A DNA stretch of 64,000 bases from Pyrinomonadaceae bacterium MAG19_C2-C3 (GCA_024330265.1 JANDLT010000004.1:1-64000), one strand, 5' to 3'; positions 52,996 to 62,352 are shown, numbered from the stretch's first letter. Numbers and translations: made by a program. The notes: generated from the letters alone by a model not told the origin.

Positions 52996-55881
52996 ATGAA
53001 GCAAAATAAGAAACAGTTGGAAAACTTGCTCGATGAAACGATTGCCTCGATTCACCACGCACAACCCGAAGCCGCGCACATCGAAGACGCCGCCCGCCGC
53101 GTTTGGGCGCGCCTTGAAACACACGCGAACAGTGATTACGCCATGAATGAAATCAAACTCGAATCCGCTTCCACCGCTCCCGCCGCGCAAGTTCGCGGGT
53201 GCGCCGATTTTCAAACCTTGATGCCGTCATACATGCGACATCAACTTTCACCCGCCCGCGCCCTCTTGCTCGAAGACCACACGCGCGAGTGCGTCGCGTG
53301 TCGTCACGCGATGCAGGAATTGAAAGATGCCCGCCACCAAGTTGCGAACGGAAACTTCGTCGGACTCGAAACGAAAAATCAACGTGTCCGCGAAAGCAAA
53401 CGCGCGCATCGGGCTTCGCCCTTTTTTCAAACCGTGTCGCACGTCGCACAGTGGCGCGTTGCCGCCGCCGCCGTCGTTCTCGTCGCGGTCGTCGCCCTCG
53501 CCGTGTGGCAACCGTTCGCGCCGATGTCTGCGGTCAACATGAGCGTCGAAGCGGCGGACGGTGCGTTGTATCGCATCGCCGCGAACGACACCGCGTCGCT
53601 CACAACGGGCGACCGCTTTGGAGTCAATGACCAAGTTCTGACCGCGAAAAACGCGCAAGCCACCTTGCGCTTAAGCGACGGTTCGCTCGTAGAGATGCGC
53701 GAACGTTCGCAACTCGCGGTCGAAGAAAACAGAGACGGTGCGACTATCAATCTCGAACGCGGTCAGATTATCGTGCAAGCCGCCGCGCAAGGAAACAAGT
53801 CGCTTTCCGTTCGCACCAACGATGCCCTCGTCGCCGTCAAAGGCACGACGTTTTCCGTCAACAGCGGCACACGCGCATCGCGCATCGCGGTCATCGAAGG
53901 CGCGGTCAAAGTTGAGACGGACGGCAAACAGAACTTACTTCACGCGGGCGAACAAGCCGCGACGCGCAAAGGACTCGAAGCCGTTCCCGTCGCGCAAGAA
54001 ATCTCGTGGAGCAAAAACGCCGCGCGTTACCGCCAGATGCTCGCGGAAGCCAAAGGCATTCGCGCCGACATTGACGCCCGCGTCACACGTCCCGGCAGAC
54101 GCTATTCCACACGCCTTCTCGATTTAACCGCGACGGGAACGGTGTTCTATGTCGGGCTTCCGAACTGGGGCGAATCGCTCACGCAAGCGCACAACTTATT
54201 GCAAGAGCGTCTCGCGCAAAATCCCGCGCTTGCCGGGTGGTGGCAAGGTCAAAATACGAACAACGCGAACGATACGAAACGCGAAGAGCGCATCAACTTC
54301 TTGATGGAACGTGTGCGCGCGTGGGGTTCGCAACTCGGTGATGAAATCGTCGTCAGTGCGACGCTCGACGCGCAAGGCGAACCCGCCCCGCTCGTTCTCG
54401 CGGAAGTCAAAAATGCGAACGGTTTCCGCGACTTTCTGAACGGCGAAATCGAAACGCTTAAAGCTCAATCGGGCGGCAAAGTTTCGATTCAAGTGATTGA
54501 CGATTTATCAAAAGTGAACGATGTGACTCCGCCCGCATCAAGCGACGCGGTGAAGAAGTCGCCGCGCGATTCTTCACGACGCGACTCAATGCGACGGAAC
54601 AAGCCGCAAGATAAAGCCTCGCCGGAATTGTTCGTCTGGATACATGACGGGTTCGTGTTCGCGTCGCCGCGCGTGGACGCTTTGCGCGGTGTCGCCGCGA
54701 AACTGGAAAGCGGAAACGCGATTCCCGATGCGTTTCATCAGAGACTCGCCGATGCGTACCGCGACGGCACAAACTTCATCCTCGCCGCCGACCTTGCGAC
54801 GATACTCACGCGCCGCGATGTGATAACTCAAGATGCGTCAACTCAAAACACCGCTCAAGACATAGCCAAGCGCGATGCGATGCTTCATCAAACGGGCTTC
54901 GACGATTTGCAATTCCTCATCGTCGAATCGAAAGACAGTGAGACGCGCACGGAAAACATAGCGACCGTTTCATTCAAAGGCGCGCGTCGCGGGATGGCTG
55001 CATGGCTTGCCGCACCGCACGCGATGGGCGCGCTTGATTTCATTTCACGCGATGCGAATCTCGCGGCGGCGTTCGTCGTCAAACAACCCGCGACCATCGT
55101 TGACGATTTGTTTGCGACGCTTCGCAGTGTCGAACCCGAAGCCCTGACCGGAATCGAAACCGCGCAAAACGAGAGCGGCGTCAACCTGCGCGCCGACTTA
55201 GCCGCGACGCTGGGCGGCGAATTTGCCTTCGCCATTGACGGCGCACTGCTTCCCGTTCCTTCATGGAAGTTGATTGCCGAAGTTTATCAACCCGCGAAAC
55301 TCCATGAAACTATGACCCGCCTCGTCGCCAAAGCCAATGAACGCCTTCGCGCGGAGAACAAGCCGGTCATGGAACTCGTGACAAGTGAACTCGGTGGTCA
55401 CACTTATCACACCATCAAGTGCGCCGGATTCCCCGTCGAATTTAACTACACGTTCGCGGACGGCTACTTCATCGCCGCTCCTAGCCGCGCCCTTCTCGCG
55501 CGGGCTTTGGAAACGAAAGCTTCGGGTGATAATTTGCGTCAATCGCCGCGCTTCCTCGCCGCCTTGCCACAGGGCAGCGACCCGAATTACTCGGCACTCT
55601 TTTACCAAAACTTCGCAAGTGCTTTTGACACCCTCGCACCGTTCGCCGAACGCTTCGCCAAAAAACAGAACGGCAATGCACCTCACGGGCAACCGCGTCC
55701 CGCCGACATCATCGCCCGCGTTCCGGCGGTCGCGTATGCCCAAGCCTTTGACGACCGCATCGTCATCAATGCGCCAAGCAAAGACGCGCCTTTCGGTATC
55801 ACGCCCGCGACGCTGCTCGGACTGCCGGGAGGTTCATTCAGCATGAGCGATGTGATAAAACAAGGAACAACCGAACCTTGA
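52996..55881 (+). CDS. Zinc-finger/FecR/DUF3352-like anti-sigma membrane protein
   Basis: The 961-aa protein has a cytosolic zf-HC2 zinc finger (His95-x3-Cys99-x2-Cys102 in DHTRECVACRH) and a membrane helix at about residues 150-172 (VAAAAVVLVAVVALAVW). A FecR domain follows at about residues 190-300 (NDQVLTAKNAQATLRLSDGS, LVEMRERSQLAV, GRSTRASRIAVIEGAV-like strands). A large periplasmic DUF3352-type part runs from about residue 360 (DFLNGEIETLKAQ to GGEFAFAIDG). The finger should hold the sigma factor and the outer part senses the signal. The fusion is much longer than usual anti-sigma factors. The outer domain resembles the product at 62347. Confidence 0.82.
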   Translation: MKQNKKQLENLLDETIASIHHAQPEAAHIEDAARRVWARLETHANSDYAMNEIKLESASTAPAAQVRGCADFQTLMPSYMRHQLSPARALLLEDHTRECVACRHAMQELKDARHQVANGNFVGLETKNQRVRESKRAHRASPFFQTVSHVAQWRVAAAAVVLVAVVALAVWQPFAPMSAVNMSVEAADGALYRIAANDTASLTTGDRFGVNDQVLTAKNAQATLRLSDGSLVEMRERSQLAVEENRDGATINLERGQIIVQAAAQGNKSLSVRTNDALVAVKGTTFSVNSGTRASRIAVIEGAVKVETDGKQNLLHAGEQAATRKGLEAVPVAQEISWSKNAARYRQMLAEAKGIRADIDARVTRPGRRYSTRLLDLTATGTVFYVGLPNWGESLTQAHNLLQERLAQNPALAGWWQGQNTNNANDTKREERINFLMERVRAWGSQLGDEIVVSATLDAQGEPAPLVLAEVKNANGFRDFLNGEIETLKAQSGGKVSIQVIDDLSKVNDVTPPASSDAVKKSPRDSSRRDSMRRNKPQDKASPELFVWIHDGFVFASPRVDALRGVAAKLESGNAIPDAFHQRLADAYRDGTNFILAADLATILTRRDVITQDASTQNTAQDIAKRDAMLHQTGFDDLQFLIVESKDSETRTENIATVSFKGARRGMAAWLAAPHAMGALDFISRDANLAAAFVVKQPATIVDDLFATLRSVEPEALTGIETAQNESGVNLRADLAATLGGEFAFAIDGALLPVPSWKLIAEVYQPAKLHETMTRLVAKANERLRAENKPVMELVTSELGGHTYHTIKCAGFPVEFNYTFADGYFIAAPSRALLARALETKASGDNLRQSPRFLAALPQGSDPNYSALFYQNFASAFDTLAPFAERFAKKQNGNAPHGQPRPADIIARVPAVAYAQAFDDRIVINAPSKDAPFGITPATLLGLPGGSFSMSDVIKQGTTEP

Positions 55882-55906
55882 GAATGAACGGCGAACTTTG
55901 AAAGTT

Positions 55907-55954
55907 TTAAGAGCGTAAGAGGCTACAACACACGGTAGCCTTTTACGCTCTTAA
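55907..55954. terminator. Strong terminator hairpin after the anti-sigma gene
   Basis: Arms of 20 bp (55907-55926 and 55935-55954) pair with one G-T wobble around an 8-nt loop (AACACACG). The hairpin separates the sigma/anti-sigma pair from the toxin-antitoxin genes and can work in both directions. Confidence 0.75.
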
Positions 55955-55985
55955 CGAAAATCAATTCACTGCCGATTTACAAGTT

Positions 55986-56177
55986 ATGCAAGCTGAAACT
56001 CTAATCGAGAAAATCAAGAGTTTGCCGCCGGAACATGTCAGCGAAGTCGAGAACTTCGTTGACTTCATCGCCGAACGCGCCGAACGTCGCTTGGTGCAAG
56101 CGGCAACCAAAATGTCGGAAGACTCTTTTCAACAGATATGGGACAACGACGAAGATGCCGCCTACGACCGTTTATAA
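55986..56177 (+). CDS. MazE/DUF2281-type antitoxin
   Basis: The 63-aa protein (MQAETLIEKIKSLPPEHVSE and EVENFVDFIAERAERR) is of the short DUF2281-like antitoxin type. The acidic C-terminal tail (QQIWDNDEDAAYDRL) would wrap the toxin. The MazF-like gene overlaps its end by 23 bp, as in standard operons. The partner toxin is frameshifted, so this is an antitoxin without an active toxin unless the shift is bypassed. Confidence 0.8.
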   Translation: MQAETLIEKIKSLPPEHVSEVENFVDFIAERAERRLVQAATKMSEDSFQQIWDNDEDAAYDRL

Positions 56178-56504
56178 CTTCGGCGACGTGGTGCTTGTGC
56201 CGTTCCCGTTCACCGACCAATCGGGCGCGAAGAAGCGTCCGGCAGCCGTAGTCAGTTCCTTTGCCTACAACAATGCGCGCGTCCCGACCTTGTGCTAATG
56301 GCAATCACAGGGCAAGCGCGAGGCGCGGGCGCAGTCGGCGAGGTGGAAGTAGTTGAGTGGCAAAAGGCGGGCTTGCTTAAAATGTCGGTCGTCAAGCCGG
56401 TACTGACAACAATTGAAAAGAGGCTTGTCATCAACAAACTCGGACGGCTCGAAGCCGCCGACCGCACCTCACTTGAGAACGCGCTTCGCGTCATACTCGG
56501 TTAA
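56155..56504 (+). pseudogene. MazF/PemK-type toxin, frameshifted
   Basis: From the ATG at 56155 the product reads as a MazF-like toxin (VYNFGDVVLVPFPFTDQSG, KKRPAAVVSS), then hits TAA at 56298 after AYNNARVPTLC. In the other frame the toxin continues LMAITGQARGAGAVGEVEVV to DRTSLENALRVILG (stop 56504). A single 2-bp deletion in the GCGCGCG run near 56275-56281 would restore AYNNARPDLVLMAITGQ, a normal MazF. The likely cause is a dinucleotide expansion. The complete protein would be about 115 aa. Confidence 0.85.
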
Positions 56505-56514
56505 GTAGTGAAGC

Positions 56515-57519
56515 ATGACACCAACGATTGAACTTGATGGCTTGAGCGTCCGCTTTCGCGGGCGCACGATTCTTGACGACTTGCGCGGCACGCTCAAAGG
56601 GCGTGCGACCGGCTTGCTCGGTCCCAACGGCGCGGGCAAGACGACGCTTATCCACACCTTACTCGGCTTTCACCCCGCTTCATCGGGTACGGCGCGCATC
56701 TTCGGGCGTGACATTCGCACCGAAGCCAAAGCGGTGCGCGCCGCTCTCGGATACATGCCGGAGCGCGATTCATTTATTCACGGCGATACCTGCATCCACT
56801 TCGTTTCGATGATGGCGGAACTCTCCGGCTTGCCGCCCGATGCCGCCTTAGAGCGCGCGCACGAAGCCCTGTTCTACGTCGGCTTGGGCGAAGCCCGTTA
56901 TCGCACGCTCGATACTTATTCGCTCGGCATGAAGCAACTTGCCAAACTCGCACAGGCAATCGTTCATGCTCCGCGCCTTCTGTTCTTAGACGAACCGACC
57001 AACGGCTTAGACCCACCGGCGCGCGCCCGTATGCTTGAACTGATAAGAGAGATACGCGACGGCGGCGAAACCCACATCATGCTTTCATCGCACTTGCTTC
57101 GTGATGTCGAAGAAAGTTGCGACGAGATTCTAATCTTGAAGGACGGGCGCGTCCGCGCGATGCTCGACCTTGAAGCCGAACGCCGCGCCAACCGCCGCTT
57201 CTTTGAACTCGAATTGCGCGGCGCAACCGAACGCTTCGGGACGGCACTCGAATCACTCGGCTGCGAATACGCCTTCACCAATAACCTGCAAGGCAACCTT
57301 CAAAACGCCACGCCAAATAATTCAAACGGCAACACACAAAACAACATCGCCGCCTCACTTGAAACCGGCACACGCCTCAAACTCGTCTTACCGGAAAACA
57401 TCGAAATCGCGGACTTATACCGCATCGCCGCCGACCAGCACATACAAATTCGCCGCCTCAACCACAAACGCGATTCGCTCGAAGACATCTTCTTGAAGGC
57501 AATGGAAGATAGTGGATAG
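56515..57519 (+). CDS. ABC transporter ATPase (ABC-2 type)
   Basis: The 334-aa protein has Walker [21 protein letters not shown], the signature [15 protein letters not shown] (variant of LSGGQ) and Walker [17 protein letters not shown]. An extended C-terminal region (about residues 225-334) holds an Asn-rich stretch ([20 protein letters not shown]). Its permease is probably the 58179-59066 product, now separated by the SnoaL-like gene. Its last codons lie within a short repeat that recurs inverted at 58141. Confidence 0.88.
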   Translation: MTPTIELDGLSVRFRGRTILDDLRGTLKGRATGLLGPNGAGKTTLIHTLLGFHPASSGTARIFGRDIRTEAKAVRAALGYMPERDSFIHGDTCIHFVSMMAELSGLPPDAALERAHEALFYVGLGEARYRTLDTYSLGMKQLAKLAQAIVHAPRLLFLDEPTNGLDPPARARMLELIREIRDGGETHIMLSSHLLRDVEESCDEILILKDGRVRAMLDLEAERRANRRFFELELRGATERFGTALESLGCEYAFTNNLQGNLQNATPNNSNGNTQNNIAASLETGTRLKLVLPENIEIADLYRIAADQHIQIRRLNHKRDSLEDIFLKAMEDSG

Positions 57520-57530
57520 TGGATAGTTGG
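57508..57530 (+). repeat. Short GATAGTG repeat, left end of SnoaL cassette
   Basis: GATAGTGGATAGTGGATAGTTGG lies across the stop of the ATPase gene. Similar units occur reversed at 58141-58173, on the other side of the SnoaL-like gene. Confidence 0.65.
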
Positions 57531-57578
57531 GAGTGTCTAATTTTCCTTCTACGTTGGTAGAAGCTAAAAGGAGTAGAT

Positions 57579-58073
57579 TTGCGTTACATCTTTATTATAT
57601 TTCTTGCGTTAGCGTCTCTTAGCCATGCGGCTTATGCTCAACGTCCTACAGCAACTCAAAACAAAGTATTAAAAGCAGATTCGGATTCGCTGGCAATTCA
57701 AAAAGCGGCGGACGATTTCATTGTGGCTTTCAATAATCTTGAATGGGAAAAATTCCGCAACAGCTTCTCCGATGATGCGACGGTGTTCTTCCCTTTTCAT
57801 CAGGCTCCGCGCCTCAGAAACGGGAGATATGAGGTCGAGGATGTTTTCAAGAGTTTCTTTGATGAACTAAGAAAGCGAAAACCCAGTCCCCCGTATCAGA
57901 ACATTCAACCGAAGGACGTGCAGATTCAAATGCTCGACAAAGACGCGGCGATTTTAACTTTCCATTTAGGCGGAGACGATCCCGTCGGGCGGCGCACCCT
58001 CGTGTTTCGGAAACAGAAGGGCAAGTGGCTCATCGCGCATCTACACGCATCAGTTATATCGAAGCCGAAATGA
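57579..58073 (+). CDS. Secreted SnoaL/DUF4440-like protein
   Basis: The 164-aa protein has a signal peptide (RYIFIIFLALASLSHAAYAQ) and a compact SnoaL/NTF2-like domain (IQKAADDFIVAFNNLEWEKF, RNSFSDDATVFFPFHQ, RRTLVFRKQKGKWLIAHLH). The start is TTG at 57579, 5 nt after AAAGGAG; no ATG is near. It lies between an ABC ATPase and permease gene, bracketed by inverted GATAGTG repeats, and its sequence is richer in A and T than the transporter genes. It looks like an inserted cassette. No catalytic function is assigned. Confidence 0.8.
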   Translation: MRYIFIIFLALASLSHAAYAQRPTATQNKVLKADSDSLAIQKAADDFIVAFNNLEWEKFRNSFSDDATVFFPFHQAPRLRNGRYEVEDVFKSFFDELRKRKPSPPYQNIQPKDVQIQMLDKDAAILTFHLGGDDPVGRRTLVFRKQKGKWLIAHLHASVISKPK

Positions 58074-58140
58074 TGCGTAGATTGAGTAATTGAAGCGGCT
58101 TGTAGGTATCGGAGCGCGCCACCTGAAAAACATCTTTCTT

Positions 58141-58173
58141 CACTATCCACTATCCGTTATCCGTTATCCACTA
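58141..58173 (-). repeat. Short GATAGTG repeat, right end of SnoaL cassette
   Basis: CACTATCCACTATCCGTTAT and CCGTTATCCACTA are the complement of the units at 57508-57530. They end just before the start of the next permease gene (ATG at 58179). Confidence 0.65.
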
Positions 58174-58178
58174 AAGCT

Positions 58179-59066
58179 ATGGCTGTTTATGAACATCGGT
58201 ATCAACCCTATACCGGCGCACTAACCCCGCAGTGGTCGCGGTTCCTCATCGTACCGCGCCATGCGTTTCGGGATTTGTTCGCGTCGAAAATCCTGACCGG
58301 ATTTTTTGCGTTGAGCTTTATCCCGCCGCTCGTGTTTGCGATTCTGATTTACCTGCACCACAACTTGAGCGCGATTGCGCTGCTCAAGATAAACATCGCG
58401 GAGCTTGTGCCGATTGACGAAAGTTTCTTTTACACGTTCATCGGGATTCAGAGCGGAGCGGCATTCTTTCTGACGTTGCTCGTCGCCCCGACGCTCGTGT
58501 CAAAAGACCTTGCGAACAACGCTTTGCCACTGTATTTGTCGCGCCCGTTCTCGCGTTTTGAATACACGATAGGGAAGATGTCGGTCGTCTTTATACTCTT
58601 ATCGTGCGTGATGTGGATTCCCGGATTGGTGCTTTTTATTTTCCAATCTTTTCTCGAAGGCTTCGCGTGGATGAGCGCGAATCTGTGGATTGCGGGTTCG
58701 ATTTTTCTGTCGTCGTGGACGTGGATTATATTTTTGGCGTTGCTCTCGCAAACGCTTTCGGCGTGGGTCAAGTGGCGAGTCGCAGCGAGTGCCGGAATGG
58801 TCGCGGCGTTCCTGATTCCGTCGGCAATCGCGGAAGTCTCGTATCAAATTCTCAACGAGGGAGAGAATCAAGATTCGTATATGACGTGGCTCAACATCAT
58901 CAGCCCGTCGGCGATTATGCAAACCCTTCGCGCCGCGCTGTTTAGAATGCCGCCCATTGATGAATACGCCGTGCCGCTCATCGGGGCGTGGCTCGGTTTC
59001 ATCGTGATATGTGCGGTGCTGATATTTTTACTGTCGCGCAAAGTCCGCGCCTACGAGGTTGCTTGA
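58179..59066 (+). CDS. ABC-2 transporter permease
   Basis: The 295-aa protein has six membrane segments (e.g. ILTGFFALSFIPPLVFAILI, AAFFLTLLVAPTLVSKDLAN, WIIFLALLSQTLSAWVKW) and the YRQY-like N-terminus MAVYEHRYQPYTGAL seen in ABC-2 permeases of the Gld/Nos-like groups. Its stop is followed directly by the start of the next ATPase, so the two are one operon. Transported substrate unknown. Confidence 0.87.
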   Translation: MAVYEHRYQPYTGALTPQWSRFLIVPRHAFRDLFASKILTGFFALSFIPPLVFAILIYLHHNLSAIALLKINIAELVPIDESFFYTFIGIQSGAAFFLTLLVAPTLVSKDLANNALPLYLSRPFSRFEYTIGKMSVVFILLSCVMWIPGLVLFIFQSFLEGFAWMSANLWIAGSIFLSSWTWIIFLALLSQTLSAWVKWRVAASAGMVAAFLIPSAIAEVSYQILNEGENQDSYMTWLNIISPSAIMQTLRAALFRMPPIDEYAVPLIGAWLGFIVICAVLIFLLSRKVRAYEVA

Positions 59067-60146
59067 ATGGAGACGATAACCACGACCACGCTTCACGCGA
59101 ACGATGCGATACCGCGCGCAAACGAATCGAACGCGCACGCGAATGAGCGCGTCATCGCCTTCGATAACGTCTCGAAGTTTTACGGCGACATTCTCGGCGT
59201 CAACCGCATCAACTTGACCATCACGCCCGGCATCACAAGCCTCGTCGGACCCAACGGTTCGGGCAAAACGACTTTGATGAACTTGATGACGGGACTTCTC
59301 CAGCCGACACGCGGGCGCATTAGTGTTCTCGGCATCGCTCCCTCTGAACCGGAAAAGTTGTTTCGTCAGGTCGGTTATTGCGCGCAGTTCGATTCGTTTC
59401 CGCGCGGGCTGACGGGATACAATTTCGTCAATGCGTTCGCAGGGCTGCACGGCTATGACAAACGCGAAGCGGAAAGCCGTTCGTGGCGCGCTCTGGAGCG
59501 TGTGAGTTTGACGGAAGCGGCGCATCGTAAAGTTGCGGGTTACAGTAAAGGGATGCGGCAACGCGCACGCCTCGCGCAATCCATCATGCACGACCCGGCG
59601 GTGCTTGTTCTGGATGAACCGCTTAACGGTTTAGACCCGCTCGCCCGCGCCGAAACCATCTCACTCTTTCGTCAGCTTGCGACCGAAGGCTTACATCTCA
59701 TTATCTCCAGCCACATACTTCACGAAGTGGATATGATGAGCGACCGCGTGGTTCTCATCAATAACGGTTACGTCGTGGCGAGCGGCGGCACGGCGGGCAG
59801 CGTGCGCGAAGAAATCACGACGCAGCCTTTGGAAATCTTTGTCCGCTGCGACCGTCCAAAGGAACTCGCCGCCGAATTGCTTCGCCGCGACGCGGTGCGT
59901 GAAGCCCGCCTGTTGTCCGGTGAAGCGACGCGCGCCTTAGACGCGGGAGCGATGTCCGACGGCGACACGATGCGCGGCGTGATATTCAAGACGAAAGACG
60001 CCGACAAACTTTACCTGACGCTCAACGCGATGGTCGTCGAAGGCATCGCGCGGATTGAAACGGTCAAGCCGGTGGATGATGATTTGCACGCCGTTTATGG
60101 TTATCTCATCGGCGCACAACCGACGGGCGGGGGAGCAAGTAAGTGA
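59067..60146 (+). CDS. ABC transporter ATPase (ABC-2 type)
   Basis: The 359-aa protein has Walker [21 protein letters not shown], the signature [20 protein letters not shown], and Walker [19 protein letters not shown]. The C-terminal region ([37 protein letters not shown]) is a regulatory extension. It serves with the permease encoded at 58179 and the one at 60836. The stop overlaps the GTG of the RelE-type toxin gene (GTGA). Confidence 0.9.
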   Translation: METITTTTLHANDAIPRANESNAHANERVIAFDNVSKFYGDILGVNRINLTITPGITSLVGPNGSGKTTLMNLMTGLLQPTRGRISVLGIAPSEPEKLFRQVGYCAQFDSFPRGLTGYNFVNAFAGLHGYDKREAESRSWRALERVSLTEAAHRKVAGYSKGMRQRARLAQSIMHDPAVLVLDEPLNGLDPLARAETISLFRQLATEGLHLIISSHILHEVDMMSDRVVLINNGYVVASGGTAGSVREEITTQPLEIFVRCDRPKELAAELLRRDAVREARLLSGEATRALDAGAMSDGDTMRGVIFKTKDADKLYLTLNAMVVEGIARIETVKPVDDDLHAVYGYLIGAQPTGGGASK

Positions 60147-60478
60147 GGTTGGTTGAGATACCGGAGTTTTATAATCGCCTTGCGGGTCGCATGGATGATG
60201 AACGGCTGGCTGCTCTGCAAGGATTTTTAATACAACATCCGGGCGCGGGCAACATGATAGAAGGCGGCGGCGGCATCCGTAAAATCAGATGGACGGCTGA
60301 AGGTCGCGGCAAAAGTTACGGCGTGCGGGTAATATACTTTTGGGCAATCTCGCGCGAGTTGATTCTGTTTTTGACAATCTTCGGTAAGAATGAGAAAAGC
60401 GATTTATCGAAAGCCGATGCCAAAAGGTTAGGTAAGATTGCGAAGCAACAATTGAAGGAGATTCATGGCGATGAGTAG
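60143..60478 (+). CDS. RelE/HigB-type toxin
   Basis: The 111-aa protein has the RelE/HigB core ([20 protein letters not shown] and [20 protein letters not shown], then [15 protein letters not shown]). It is an mRNA interferase of type II systems that cuts ribosome-bound mRNA. It is intact by length and frame. The GTG start overlaps the stop of an ABC ATPase gene, and its 3' end overlaps the antitoxin by 14 bp. Toxin-first order is typical for HigBA. Confidence 0.87.
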   Translation: MRLVEIPEFYNRLAGRMDDERLAALQGFLIQHPGAGNMIEGGGGIRKIRWTAEGRGKSYGVRVIYFWAISRELILFLTIFGKNEKSDLSKADAKRLGKIAKQQLKEIHGDE

Positions 60479-60785
60479 TAAAGAAGTTGACTCAATCGAG
60501 CGCGGCTTACGTCAAGCCGGTGCGTATCTACGCGGCGAAGTATCATCGCCGCGCGAGACTCACGGGATGCAGGCGCGGCGTAACCAGTCCACGATGCAAC
60601 TTGATGTGAGATTGACGCACACGGAAGCTACCGCCCTTGTGATGTTGTTAGAGGACGAGCAGGGGCGCGGCGCAAGCGAGATTGCTGAAACGCTTGGGTG
60701 CAGTGAACGCGATGCGGAAAAGTTTTTGAGCGCAGTCACGCCGCTTGTGCAAACGGTCAAACAAGCAATGCTGAACGGTGATTGA
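60465..60785 (+). CDS. Antitoxin partner of the RelE-type toxin
   Basis: The 106-aa protein begins [20 protein letters not shown] (the IERGLRQA segment is typical of these antitoxins). It then has a possible helix-turn-helix (SEIAETLGCSERDAEKFLSA, about residues 68-87) that differs from the usual Xre-type HigA. Overlap with the toxin suggests coupled translation. The unit sits between two transporter genes of the same direction. Confidence 0.75.
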   Translation: MAMSSKEVDSIERGLRQAGAYLRGEVSSPRETHGMQARRNQSTMQLDVRLTHTEATALVMLLEDEQGRGASEIAETLGCSERDAEKFLSAVTPLVQTVKQAMLNGD

Positions 60786-60835
60786 ATCTCTCACATAAAC
60801 ACGTTGACCATCACGAAGACTTTGATTGTTAAATT

Positions 60836-61720
60836 ATGAGCGTGGAAGCACAAATCGAAAAAGCGAGTTTGACGAAACAAGATTTCGCGTGGGCGTTGTG
60901 GCGCAGACAAATCGCCACCATCGTGCGGCTTGAAATCAAGAAAAACTTTTTAGGCAAACGCGCGTGGTTGATTTATCTGTTCGCGTTGATTCCGCCCGCG
61001 ATGCTCGGACTCGTCGCGTTGGTCGTGACGTTCGTTGACGTGCCGGATGCCGATAGCGATTGGCGCAACGTCGCGGATGCCAACCGAATCTTCGCCTATA
61101 TCTTTGAAATTCTGATTCTTCGCACCATCATCTTTTTCGGGTGCGCGTGGATTTTCATGAATTCGTTTCGCGGCGAAGTCATAGACCGCAGTCTGCATTA
61201 CTACTTTCTCGCTCCCGTGCGCCGCGAAGTTTTGGTCGTCGCCAAATTCATCGCCGGAGTCGCGGCGAGCATCGTGTTCTTCAGCATCACGACCGCGCTT
61301 TCGATGTTCTTGATGTACGTCACGCGCGACGGCGGACAAGTCGCGGACTACTTCACGCGCGGGGCGGGAGTTTCACACGCGGCGACTTATCTAGGCATCG
61401 CGTGGCTGGCGTGCGCGGGCTACGGCGCGCTGTTTATCGTCATCGGGTTGGTGTTCCGTAACCCCGTTCTTCCGGCATTGACGATTTACGGTTGGGAATT
61501 TATCAACTTTTTATTGCCGCCGGTTCTCAAACGCGCGAGCGTGATTTACTACCTACAATCCTTAACCCCGATAAAAATGAGCGAAGGACCGTTCGCCTTC
61601 ATCGCCGAACCTTCGCCTGCGTTCGTCGCTATCGGCGGGCTGCTTATCTTCGTCGTCGTCATGCTCGTCATCGCCGCGTGGCGCATACGCCGCATGGAAA
61701 TCAGTTATGGAAACGAATAA
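60836..61720 (+). CDS. ABC-2 transporter permease
   Basis: The 294-aa protein has six hydrophobic segments (AWLIYLFALIPPAMLGLVAL, LRTIIFFGCAWIFMNSFRGE, TYLGIAWLACAGYGALFIVI) and the conserved DRSLHYYFLAPVRREVLVVA loop. It would partner the ATPase at 59067. The toxin-antitoxin pair now lies between the two. A spurious minus-strand ORF overlaps it at 60950-61339 and is ignored. Confidence 0.87.
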   Translation: MSVEAQIEKASLTKQDFAWALWRRQIATIVRLEIKKNFLGKRAWLIYLFALIPPAMLGLVALVVTFVDVPDADSDWRNVADANRIFAYIFEILILRTIIFFGCAWIFMNSFRGEVIDRSLHYYFLAPVRREVLVVAKFIAGVAASIVFFSITTALSMFLMYVTRDGGQVADYFTRGAGVSHAATYLGIAWLACAGYGALFIVIGLVFRNPVLPALTIYGWEFINFLLPPVLKRASVIYYLQSLTPIKMSEGPFAFIAEPSPAFVAIGGLLIFVVVMLVIAAWRIRRMEISYGNE

Positions 61721-61722
61721 GA

Positions 61723-61781
61723 ATTGAATCATTGAGTCATCGGCTCATTGATTCAATGACTGAATGAAACAATGATTCAAT
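61723..61781. repeat. Short ATTGAATCATTG repeats with pairing arms
   Basis: ATTGAATCATTG (61723-61734) and CAATGATTCAAT (61770-61781) are perfect 12-bp inverted arms, and AGTCAT/ATGACT pair inside. They lie between the convergent permease gene and the small gene at 61777, and may act as a terminator. The last arm overlaps the stop region of the small gene. Confidence 0.6.
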
Positions 61782-61989
61782 CTTCTTCTCTCTCTCCGAA
61801 GCGGCGTTCGAGTTCTTGAGCCATCTCGAAGCGGGCGCGTAGTTCGGCGGCGACAATCTCAATCGCGGCGAGTGCCGACGCGAGAACGTTTTCGGTTGCC
61901 GCCGCTTCCCATACTTCCGTCAATCCCGCGATTTCAATTATTACGCGCACCTGTGAAGTATCGGCTGCGTTAGCAACTACATCGGACAT
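61777..61989 (-). CDS. Small hypothetical protein
   Basis: The 70-aa protein (MSDVVANAADTSQVRVIIEI to ARFEMAQELERRFGEREED) has a beta-strand opening and a charged helical C-terminus. Start ATG has GGAGAG before it, which supports it as real. No family recognised. It lies between the ABC genes and MITE copy D. Confidence 0.6.
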   Translation of the reverse strand: MSDVVANAADTSQVRVIIEIAGLTEVWEAAATENVLASALAAIEIVAAELRARFEMAQELERRFGEREED

Positions 61990-62051
61990 CGTTTGTCTCT
62001 CCGTTTTACTTATCCGTTCATCTTCTACAATCCCGATGAATTGAATCTATC

Positions 62052-62352
62052 TTTAGTTCTCACCTTACGCGATTTTGTTTTTAGCCCGATTCACCGGGCT
62101 TTCCGCGAAGCGGCACTTAGACAGGTTCCGTTGACGGCTGGGTGAAGCGAGTTGAACATTGGAGGGCGTTTTAACGTCCTTCCCGCTCCCGCTTTAGCAT
62201 CCGGCTAAAGCCGACTTTCAAAAGGACGTTAAAACGCCCTTCAAATTCTTACACCGTTTGTCCACGCGATAAAATCGCGTGGCTAGTCGCCGCTTAGCGG
62301 AAAGCCGCGTGAACGCGGCTGAAAACCAGAATCGCGTAAGGTGAGTTTAGTT
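62052..62352. mobile_element. MITE-like element, copy D
   Basis: The element is 62059-62345 (287 bp), CTCACCTTACGCGATT to AATCGCGTAAGGTGAG, with 7-bp direct repeats TTTAGTT (62052-62058, 62346-62352). The hairpin order follows copy B. The right repeat contains the TAA stop codon of the next gene on the minus strand (62347-62349), so the element inserted exactly at the gene's end without losing the stop. Confidence 0.88.
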
